Assembly (NCBI RefSeq): GCF_020882245.1
Contig: NC_083598.1
Coordinates: 4,581,178 to 4,645,177, forward strand
Direction of reading: 5' to 3'
Source: Rhopalosiphum padi
Lineage: Eukaryota > Arthropoda > Insecta > Hemiptera > Aphididae
Length of the DNA: 64,000 bases
Shown: positions 55,701 to 64,000 of the stretch, piece by piece
How positions within the stretch are numbered: position 1 is the stretch's first letter
How the letters are laid out: the number at the start of each line of letters is the position of its first letter
Notes under the pieces: model-generated
The model's database searches: none
What the model saw: the letters and a program-made list of their open reading frames with translations, nothing else
What the model was told of the DNA's origin: nothing
Translations under genes and position numbers: made by a program

Positions 55701-58700
55701 GCTGAACACACAAATTTGGTCCTACTGAACGAAAATTTGCCATGGTATACGTTCGTAAGACGGAGACAACACACGAGGGTGTGGCGTCCTCTTAGAGGTG
55801 AATAGTATAGCATCGGACAGGTTTCTGAATTCGTAGTATCGTCTGATTTCGATCGTCCGTCCGTCCGTTTATTAATTCAACAAACTTCGTCTGTTTACTG
55901 ATCAATTAACCTACAGTATAAGTATCTACATAATTACTAGTCTTGCTGTAGCAGAGTAGCGTAGGTACTGCTCAAGGTGATTTCGCCCGTCCTTGCAGAC
56001 TTTACGCGTTATAAATAGTAACGTTTAATGCCAAGAAAACGAATAAAATTCCGTTTTTATTCACGGCCATTCAAATAGTTTTACCTTAAAGAATAGTATA
56101 ATATTATGTAAAAGTAAACGAATATAATGAACACATAATAATAACTTAATATCATATCTACTTATTCGATTGCTGTATTAAAAGAAGATGACGGCCAAGT
56201 TCTGTTTGATGTTTGGTTTCTCTGCGCAGATTTGTCTCCGAGAAAATATAAATTAAACAAGCGTCTAATTGATCCAGTAACTATATAGACAGCTGCATGC
56301 ATCCGACTACCATAATATAATATCAATTATCGACATCGATTGTGTATCAAACGTCGAAAATCGTGTTGTACTTAATGAAAATTTAATCGCGGTTAATATT
56401 ATTATTCATTTCAAAAGTCATTATAATAATATATTAAATATATAAATATTTAAGTTTTAGTTAAAACGCTTGGTGTTATTGTTATTTTTAAATAAAAAAT
56501 ACACTCAACTGTAATAATGACCATGTGCCGTTGAATCGACCAAATCGCATTTTACTTTAAAATAGAGAGAAATATTTTATAACCCTCATTGATCTCAGTT
56601 ATTTAATATTTTACTTTAGAACAAAACCGCGTGTATTCTAAAAAGACAAGTTTAAGCTGTTTATACAAATATTACTGAATAATGTTATTTTTCTTTCATA
56701 TAAAAAAAAAAAAGTTAATTAGCAATATCCGACAATTATACGAGGCTTGGGAATTTTTTCTGTTAAGTGGTTTTTGTTAAAACACCTAATACCATCATTG
56801 TAAAACTCCTCTCTCCCTAAATAGGTATCGGATAGCAAATAAGTGGTAAGTGATAACTTGTGTCTATCTACACAGAATTATAACAATTTATTTAATCGTA
56901 GTTAACTTATCCTGATGATTTTGAGTGATTTTTGTACAATTATTATTGCAGTATATATTATTGAAAATAATAATTAATTAATATATTATTCTGTTTGTCG
57001 AATGTATTTATATCGATGGCCATCGAAAATTAACTTTGACTAATTCTGAATTAGTTCTATTTGGATACAACCTACTTGCTCTACTGTAGATTATAATTTC
57101 AGACGCAAACATTACATGTAACGATATATGGACGTGGGTTGGGGTAGGTATAAGTAGGTTATACGTGTTTACTGTCCGACGCGTCGTATTATATAGCTTC
57201 GGAGTGTAAATGTGTATTCGATGAAAACGCTAATCATATACACTTACAAGATTTATTGTGCAAAAATTATCCAGCTTTAAATATAATATTATACATACTT
57301 TCACGGGTATAAAAAAATACTATTAAACTCTGTATAATTTTGTTTTGGATAAAACCCATACAGATGACGACAACGTAAATTCTAACGATTGATCGAATAA
57401 TTTGTCCTTATGTTACTATGTGTGCTATAGGAGACGCTTATTCGCTTGAAAAAATATGTTAATTAAAATAAATTAGTGAACGTGTTTCACTTTATGCTGT
57501 GAATATTTGACGTAAAAAAAAATACGGCTTTGATCTCTTGTACATATCATATAGACAATCAAAACGAAACATTCGCGAATACTATCACTGACGTTTCAAT
57601 AATATAGTTACCCGTTTTTGGCAACAAAATAATTTTGAAATTGTGCACGAGTAGTGAAATTTAAGTGAATTGTTTCACAATTTACTTTGAAATGATAAAT
57701 GTTATTTTTCGATAAATTAGAAACGTATTTTTTGTTTACGAACAAATAACCATGTTTTCGCTAAAACTGAACATACCTGAATCCGTTAATCTGTCGAGAA
57801 TGTATCGCCAAAACATATTTCAGTAGATTTTTATAATATATTTTAATCAAACATATTATTTCTATCTGATACGATATGTACAAAATATTGTGTAACAAAA
57901 TATGTCTACAAATATTCCGTACGAAAATGTATATTATAGAGAATTATCTCGTTAAAAACGTTTTTAATTTTACGCGCAATATTCACGAAATCGCAATTAT
58001 TTAAAAAAAAAAAACTTCATCACATATATATGATTATTACGTATGCATAGTAATTTACTCTGGACCACTAAAGAACACAACTTGGCCGAGCATCCTCTTC
58101 AAATAATGCTTATGAAGCTTAAGGGGTATTAAAATAATTATTATCTATACTATTCTGGTATATATTATATTACAATATACATAATATACAGACATATGTA
58201 GCGATTAAAAAGCAAAATAATGTATTTAACAATTCGAATGAATTGGAAAATAAATATTATCCTTAATTTCTGTCAAATAATCATTTATTAAATATTGAAA
58301 ATACTACTGGTGTTTTTTACATAACAGTTTTATCGGAAAATATAAGTGTTTTTTGTCGAATCATTATCTAAATATTATACAATATTATATTATATTTATA
58401 TTGTAAATAATTTTGTTACGCATTCGCCATATTATGACTTTAATGCTAAGTAATTCATATTTATTTAACCATTGAAGATTAAAATATATTGCAAACAACA
58501 CTCCTGTATGTCAGAATCAATGGTTCATTAAACTGAGTACTACTATAATACGACGGTGTATAATTTGTTTATCGTGTTTCGTATGTGTTTCTGACCAGTA
58601 ACAATAATATTAAGCACACTGTAATAAGCAACTTATGCTCACAAATGTATCTATATCTAATCTGTACATAATCCTACATCTTGACTTGTACGATATAAAA

Positions 58701-59504
58701 TATAAGAAATGTAGTAATTTTTTTTTTTTTGTAATACACGAATCGACGCTTACAATTATTATACTATGTGACGTATGAAATAACAACTCGATCAAGTCGT
58801 ACGAAAATGTTTTGTTTAATACCAATCACGATTAGCGTAAAAACAAATTTCTAAACTTGAAAACTCAAAAGCTTTTACGTTTTCCTTGATTACAAACTTA
58901 ATCTTATAATACGTCTATGTCATCATATTCTACTCCTAATACAAAACGTCTGAAATAATAAGATAATTTTATTTTTTATTTTTCAAAAATAGTCCTATTA
59001 TACATAAAAACAAGGTATGAAATACTTTATAAAAATAATTGATCTGTCAATTATTATATAAACTTTTTAAAATAATACTTTAGTATACATTCTAGCACGA
59101 ACATATATAAGTTTGTTTGCATAAAAAAAAAATAATTGATTTAAGCCGTCGTTATTTTTACTATGAACACAAAGTATAAAATAAAACAAACACAATCAAA
59201 AGAAAAAATAATTAATACGTTACAAAAAAATGTAGACTGATATATATATATATAAAATTAAACATTTTATAAATTAATTAAAAAAATTAAATGACCAATA
59301 GAGTAATCGGATTTATCGATTTTTACGGTGATCTATATTATAATATTGCAAACAACGTTTTTAAATATTTAAAATATTGTTTACTTAACATTAACGTTGG
59401 CGATACTTGTAATTTTATTGAAAATTCGTACTTGACTCTTATCGGTAATGTATGTAGTCGAAAAAAAATACAGTTAATCTTTAATACTTGATGTATTATA
59501 TAAA

Positions 59505-59563
<59 letters not shown>

Positions 59564-60377
59564 CATACATATATATATATATAAAGAGAGAGAAATACAT
59601 GGCATATTTACACACAACTCACTCACGAGTAAATAATACGTCAACAGTTTAATAATTCGTTCAATATATTATTAATATTAAAAAAGAAAAAAGGCTGTTT
59701 ATATACTTTTTATAAGATTATATTGTAATGTATAGTGTATAAGTTAAGAATATAATATCAAAGTAGTGATCAGGCATGGATCCAGAAATCTGAAATAGTT
59801 CCCCCCGGCTAAACTTTTTTTCAGAAAAAATTATAATTTTAGCACATAATATACGTAGATTATAATTCACATAATATTAGAGATACCGTTTGATAACAAT
59901 ATTATTTATATTTTAATTCATGGATTTTACAACTTATATACTATTTATTATATAAATAAATATATTATATATACAATTTATAAGGGTGGGGGGATTTAAT
60001 TCCTATTAGTTTGCGGTTAAAAGTGAGCGAATTATCTATTTTGTATTCAATTTTTTTCAAACAAAATCTCTACCATGCGGCGAAGTCATACGATTTACGG
60101 TACATCCTTAGTTCCCTGATTAATTTCTTATCGGTGACTTTTCTCAAGGATTTTCTTCAAGGAGAATCGTGGACTTTTTTTTTATTAACTTAACCCTCTG
60201 AATAATATCGGACAAGATATCAACACAGCCGAGAGTGTTCGGTACTTGGACGTTTTACTGTGCACGCGACTCCGAAATCGTGTTTCTTGATATTCGGTTG
60301 TAATAAAATTTACGTTTATCATATCATATCAATATCTAATTGTATATACATACCGAGTTCCACCAAGAGCCGTCCAT
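31408..60377 (-). CDS. Cationic amino acid transporter (CAT, SLC7 family), 12 coding exons, 626 aa
   Basis: Exons, right to left: 60354-60377 (inferred), 36367-36604, 35707-35835, 34424-34579, 34235-34339, 33944-34099, 33726-33850, 33045-33142, 32832-32971, 32429-32740, 32216-32379, 31408-31641. Phases agree at every junction and the sum is 627 codons. CATs carry arginine, lysine or ornithine across the plasma membrane and have about 14 helices. Visible family motifs: DLTALGVGSTLGVGVYVLAG in helix 1, CFYGFIGFDTVATTGEEAKK around helix 6, TSLIGTMFPLPRILYAMSCD, IDMMSIGTLLAYSIV, and the C-terminal LNVYLMMKLDIHTWIRFGIW. The length is normal for CATs. The first exon gives MDGSWWNS with a good donor (TCG|GTATGT) and an upstream in-frame TGA; the alternative start is the Met in IQVMSRRK at about 36581. 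The exon 10 donor (TCT|GTCGTT) is weak. It resembles Drosophila slimfast and its relatives, but orthology is not settled. Confidence 0.9.
32160..32187. repeat. (TTA)n microsatellite in the last CAT intron
   Basis: About nine TTA units just downstream (in gene direction) of the penultimate exon donor. Confidence 0.9.
35431..35475 (+). other. Orphan signal-peptide-like first exon, antisense in a CAT intron
   Basis: ATG opens a 15-codon frame, MYRMVIVLVVLATFQ, ending exactly at CAG|GTAATA, a plausible donor. A short hydrophobic start cut by an intron is typical of genes for secreted or cuticle-type proteins in arthropods. An initiator-like TCAGT lies at 35369-35373. I could not find a following + strand exon; the + strand frames that follow (35636-35863, 36180-36623) are the antisense of CAT exons. 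It may be chance or a leftover of a lost gene. Confidence 0.3.
39902..39972. mobile_element. Single end of an hAT-like element
   Basis: The - strand reads CAGGGTTGGGCAAGTTATTT, close to the AAGGCTGGGCAAGTTAAC end of the MITE at 23709, followed by similar TTACAAGTTA/TTAAAGTTAA motifs. I see no matching second end or target duplication, so it is probably truncated. Confidence 0.35.
41540..41800. promoter_or_regulatory. CpG-rich patch inside the CAT intron
   Basis: GC and CpG content rise abruptly here (for example GCACCGCCGCAGACGTAGTG near 41566) within very AT-rich DNA. A second patch follows at 42110-42290. Such patches often mark promoters or first exons in insects. It lies about 5 kb upstream of the N-terminal CAT exon, so it could be an alternative CAT promoter or the start of a + strand transcript. 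No initiator or coding exon can be fixed. Confidence 0.25.
49214..49289 (+). other. Candidate orphan coding exon
   Basis: ATG 49214 follows an in-frame TAA with no acceptor between them, so it would be a first coding exon. It reads MPRRKKSVHWLQSLLTSDNS and ends WLEKT at a strong donor (A|GTAAGG). The stretch is GC-richer than its surroundings. An overlapping frame starts at ATG 49173 (35 codons). I do not recognise either product and find no second exon. Confidence 0.25.
49673..49706. repeat. (TAA)n microsatellite
   Basis: About ten TAA units. Confidence 0.9.
55590..55805. repeat. Probable aphid dispersed repeat
   Basis: Phrases such as CTGAACACACAAATTTGGTC, GAACGAAAATTTGCCA and GTTCGTAAGACGGAGACAAC, followed by GGGTGTGGCGTCCTCTTA, match a high-copy interspersed repeat I recall from aphid sequences. 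The class and exact ends are not known to me. No coding frame is seen. Confidence 0.4.
59506..59561. repeat. (AC)n microsatellite
   Basis: A run of about 27 AC units followed by a short AT run. It gives a spurious Val-Cys repeat frame on the - strand. Confidence 0.95.
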
Positions 60378-60930
60378 GACGTCGTCGTCGTCGATCCGGC
60401 GCGTAGATCACAATTGGTCGGATTTACCGTTTTCACGGTCAGATGTTATGACGACGGACTGAAGACGGCGAGACGACTTCCTGCCGGTCGATTCGCGAGA
60501 ACCAGTGGCGCTAATGTAATCGGCGGGGTCTTGCGGCACTCGACGGACGGCTATTTTTTTATTTATTTTTTTTTTTTGATTCCAAAACGAATTTATATTA
60601 GTTAAATTTTTTGCGGTGTTCGACAATCGACGATCGATCACAGCAGACGTCGGCGCGCGATGTATCGTTATATCGCCGTGTTTGTTGTATAGTTTTAGAT
60701 TCGGATGTTGGACAGCCCGTGGTTTAAATAATAATTATTATTTGATTATGATTATTCGTTTAGGGGTTTTGGGATTTATTTTTCCTGTAATGACGTCCGT
60801 GATCGTCGTCGTTAACCGCGGGTAGACCGCGCGCGCGTCCGTAAACGAATAATTATGAGCCGCGTGCACGCGAACTCGTCGTTTTTATTATCCCGCCTAG
60901 CTAGCCGTCTGTCTATTATAGCGCTCCAGG
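60378..60930 (-). promoter_or_regulatory. CpG-rich region: probable CAT promoter and 5' UTR
   Basis: The region directly upstream of the inferred first CAT exon is unusually rich in CG dinucleotides, with a GCGCGCG core near 60829-60836 and a GTCGTCGTCGTCG stretch at 60380-60393. It is the strongest such island in the window, which fits the start of a housekeeping-type transporter gene. The short + and - frames here appear to be by-products of base composition. Confidence 0.45.
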
Positions 60931-61003
60931 TGAGCAAAGGACTCACCGAAATTGTTGCGCCGCACGTGCATTGCGTTCACGTCCGTTCTACTATGAATGC
61001 AGA

Positions 61004-61034
<31 letters not shown>

Positions 61035-63076
61035 TTAGTGCTGGCGTGCAGAGAAACGTTTTTTTTTTTAATTTTTTCCTATTATTATTTGTTTATATTA
61101 TAAAAAATAAGAAACTGACCGTTAATACGTATCGAATTATGGAAGCACGCGTTATTATTATTATATTTTATAGTACAAATGTTTTTATAAATTTTTTGCG
61201 CGAACCCCGACTTTTTAATGTGATGTTAAATTGTTGAGAATTGGGTCACGTCGTATACAAACCATGTTTATTGTACATGGATTGGACTTTTACTGTGAAT
61301 TCATTATTGATATATTTATAATTTTAATTACAAAAAAACAAAAACATATGATTATGTATTACCACATGAAATATTATATTTACGCCAACCCGAATTGTCT
61401 ACATTATTATTAAATTAGCAATGACTGAATTACTATGTGCTATATTTAAATAATTTTAAAAATTAAGAATGAACAAATATTACTTGAAAAAATTGTTTAT
61501 CTAAATGTCTGGAAAATTTAAAAAATATAAATTAAAAATAAAATAATTATTAATTAGACATCTATCTTACACACACGGGAACTTAATAAAAATATTTTAA
61601 TTTATGTAAATTGAGTAGGTACAATTAATACTGTAGTGGTATATTGTGCCATAACTCTTAAATAATATTTATAAGCTTAACATTTTTTGGACGTTTCTAG
61701 TTTGGAGTTTTTTTGTTTTTAGTTTTTACTCCAACTGAAGTGTTTACAAGAAAATTAAAAGTTATCTTTGTAAAGCTATGATATCTCATTGTTTTCTAAA
61801 ATCTATTATTATATTATACATTTAACAAAATCACAGACGAAATAAATAATTGTTGTATTATTTTAAGATTTAATATTTTTTATAGGAATTAATATAATAA
61901 TATATTAATTGTACAAAAAGAAAAATCCGAGAAATTATATAATCATAATATTGTGATAATATTAAGACATCTTTTATTTTTAATTAGTATACTGAAATAT
62001 TCCAAATATACTAAATTATAATTTGTTTTAATTTATAAAAATTACAATGAAAACAAATAATTTTACCATTTTACATAGACGAACACCGTTGAAAAATGTA
62101 AGATACAATATGTAACAACAGTCGAATAAATTATTTATAAATAAATAACACTTTTATCCAAGTTATAACTAATTAACTAACGAAAGTATAGATATAACTT
62201 GAAATAGACAAAGAAACCAACAAAATGTTTGAATATGATTCCAACTTATGCATAATTTTAAATATTTAACATTCAAACAACAGGATAGGTAGTGAAAAGG
62301 TTTCTATTTAATTTGAATTGTAACTTTCTGATTTTTTATACTAATTGCTTTCCTTATTGTGACCGATGCCATGTAACAAAATATTTCTATTTATAATCGT
62401 ATAAATATTAAAACCATAAATTAATAAAACAACTAAAAAGGAATCAAAAAGTTAAGAGAATGTACATTTTAGTCCAACGTTTATAACTATAATAAACATA
62501 TAGATATATAAATTTAATACCTAGGAAGTTTTAAAATTCAAAATATTTCTATTGCAATCATTATAATATTAACTCCAATATCTGAAATTAAGAATTGAAC
62601 ACTTTGGTTATTCGTTTCTGCCAATCACATAAATGCATTAATTCCCATTGTTTAACGAGTTGCAGTCATACCTAGTTTTATAATGTTCTACTTAACATAG
62701 CACATGAGACATGCACATCGACAAGTGTTTACATGTCATGAACACGTGTTTTGATCACTATAATAACGTAAATTATTAATTAAACATGCCGAGTAGATTT
62801 ATTTCAATACAGAAAAAAAACGGAACACATTTTTGAAAATAATAATAACTCTATGCGAATTATGGTGTGTAATCACTGCGAAAAAATATACTACTTAACT
62901 ACGTACATGAAATAAAAAAATATTAGCCACACTCGTCATGATATGCATAAGCTGATAGTTGACGTGCAATTTACTCTTTGAAAAACCCATTCGGTAGGTA
63001 TTATATGTCCACGAGTTCGCGCACAAGTGTTTACGACGTATTTGGTTTAAAAATATGTAAAGTTAAAGATACTAAC
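60931..63076. other. Intergenic region upstream of the CAT gene
   Basis: AT-rich, with a (TTA)n run at 61004-61035. No supported gene or transposon ends. Frames at 60971-61237 and 61231-61413 have no domain or splice support. Confidence 0.45.
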
Positions 63077-63170
63077 CGCATATGAGCCATCCGATGAACC
63101 TTATCCAAGTCTTGTACTTGAGGTTCATCGTTAGGTTATAATTTAGTATAATGTTCATACACAAAAAGTA
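63077..63170 (-). pseudogene. Diverged CAT last-exon fragment
   Basis: The - strand frame CMNIILNYNLTMNLKYKTWI, then RFIGWLICG, aligns without gaps to the CAT C-terminal segment starting CMSILLNVYL, with about 16 identities in 29 positions including TWIRF and WL.xG. It ends at a possible donor (G|GTTAGT), where the neighbouring CAT gene has no intron. No splice acceptor is visible on its 5' side and an in-frame TAA lies upstream at about 63187. This is probably the decayed 3' end of a CAT paralogue whose other exons would lie to the right, or a dispersed exon copy. Confidence 0.55.
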
Positions 63171-64000
63171 ACGAAATATATATTAAAATAAATAAAATGT
63201 AAACTTTTATTGATTAAATTTTCAATTTTAAAAAATTTAAATTCTTTAGACTAAATTATAAAACCAACGTGCAATAATTAAATCTTTTTTATCAAACTTA
63301 GAACTTGATAAGCTTTCGGAAGTCTGTCTGGCATAAGCAACGTTACAAAAGTTATATTATGACGAATTCCATACTTGCTAAAATTATTTTAAACACAAAT
63401 GGATATATTTTTATTTAATTATATTAAAATTTATAACTTAAATATAATATACATATTCCATCTAACCGCATTTAAAATTGTTCTAAGGGACAAAAGCAAC
63501 ATCTGACCACCGTAAAAGCGAAAGCAGATGTCATGCAATTTGCTTGAATAACTAAACTATACTTAAAATTATTAACATATAATTGATAAAAGTGAAACTG
63601 ATGCCTATATCATTTTTTAATTCGTTTTCAACACTTTGGACCTTTTATTTGAATAGCATATTATATTAATATAATAATATATGATCTTAATAAATTAATA
63701 TCCTTATAAATTTATCGACTTCGGTGCACATAAATTACTTATATATCAGCGTTTAATATTAGATTGACAATATCGAAATAGGTACTGTTATAATATAATA
63801 ATATGTATATTATATTATTACATTTGACAGGCAACTATAGGAAAAGGTAGAAGTATATACATAATATGATAAGATATAACATAATATTCATTTTAAACAT
63901 TAAAATATAATTATGAACGCCCTTGAAACATATCGAGTGTCGGCGTTCGCCACTTTTGTATTTAACAAATAATAATTCAACAATATGCAAAATATCCTGA
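63171..64000. other. Right flank, no gene supported
   Basis: AT-rich. The - strand around 63270-63345 (reading PDRLPKAYQVLSLIKK) resembles a sequence I associate with aphid dispersed repeats, but I could not place its ends. Nothing else is recognisable. Confidence 0.35.

Larger units (their letters stand above)
36605..60353 (-). other. First intron of the CAT gene, about 23.7 kb, mostly featureless
   Basis: Between the N-terminal CAT exon and the inferred first exon lies AT-rich DNA with microsatellites and no + or - strand gene I can support. Open frames are short (fewer than about 150 codons) and lack family resemblance. CpG-rich islands stand out at about 41540-41800, 42110-42290 and 44640-44880. 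The extent depends on the first-exon call. If that is wrong, this is partly intergenic. Confidence 0.5.

Noticed and set aside
59338..59562. - strand frame starting with a Val-Cys repeat
   Set aside because: Product of the (AC)n microsatellite; no gene.
59760..60000. Possible transposon end (GGCATGGATCCAGAA ... GGGTGGGGGGATT)
   Set aside because: It resembles ends of aphid repeats, but no inverted partner or target duplication could be found.
60408..60825. Open frames in the CpG-rich region (both strands)
   Set aside because: High GC lowers stop frequency; the translations are low-complexity basic peptides and an in-frame stop separates them from the inferred CAT start.

Overview
The window is AT-rich animal nuclear DNA. 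Its genes are multi-exon with GT-AG introns, and it holds several short DNA transposons. Gene content (tandem insect gustatory receptors beside a cationic amino acid transporter), frequent TAGGTA-type motifs and repeats I recognise from aphid genomes suggest an aphid (Hemiptera, Sternorrhyncha). That assignment is an inference, not a database match.

Layout. 1-6486 is non-coding apart from one 336-bp hAT-type MITE. About 6487-31150 is a tandem array of three gustatory receptor (Gr) genes on the + strand: A (8647-13439), B (21006-23414) and C (26397-30066). All three have five exons of identical lengths (275, 643, 69, 93 and 126 nt). A and C read through as 401-residue seven-helix receptors. 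B differs by a single in-frame TGA in exon 2. The copies share about 255-270 bp of 5' flank and also 3' flank. Each array unit carries its own transposons, which can be dated against the empty sites in the sister copies: a TA-flanked element and a long foldback element in intron 4 of A, an hAT MITE and a Ginger-like integrase element downstream of B, and an hAT MITE in intron 2 of C.

Convergent with the Gr array, on the - strand, is a cationic amino acid transporter (CAT, SLC7 family). It has 11 compact coding exons between 36604 and 31408 and a probable first coding exon at 60354-60377, giving a predicted 626 residues and a first intron of about 23.8 kb. The tandem duplication that made Gr A also carried the 3' end of this transporter: an intact-looking copy of its last exon and a broken copy of its penultimate exon lie at 14031-14785. 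A more diverged CAT last-exon remnant sits at 63077-63170, suggesting a further paralogue nearby.

The large CAT intron (36605-60353) is mostly featureless AT-rich DNA with microsatellites, a few repeat fragments, some CpG-rich patches and two orphan exon-like reading frames on the opposite strand. I found no tRNA, rRNA or CRISPR. No new system is proved. The most notable structure is the coupled Gr/CAT-tail duplication, with its one-nonsense receptor and nested element insertions.
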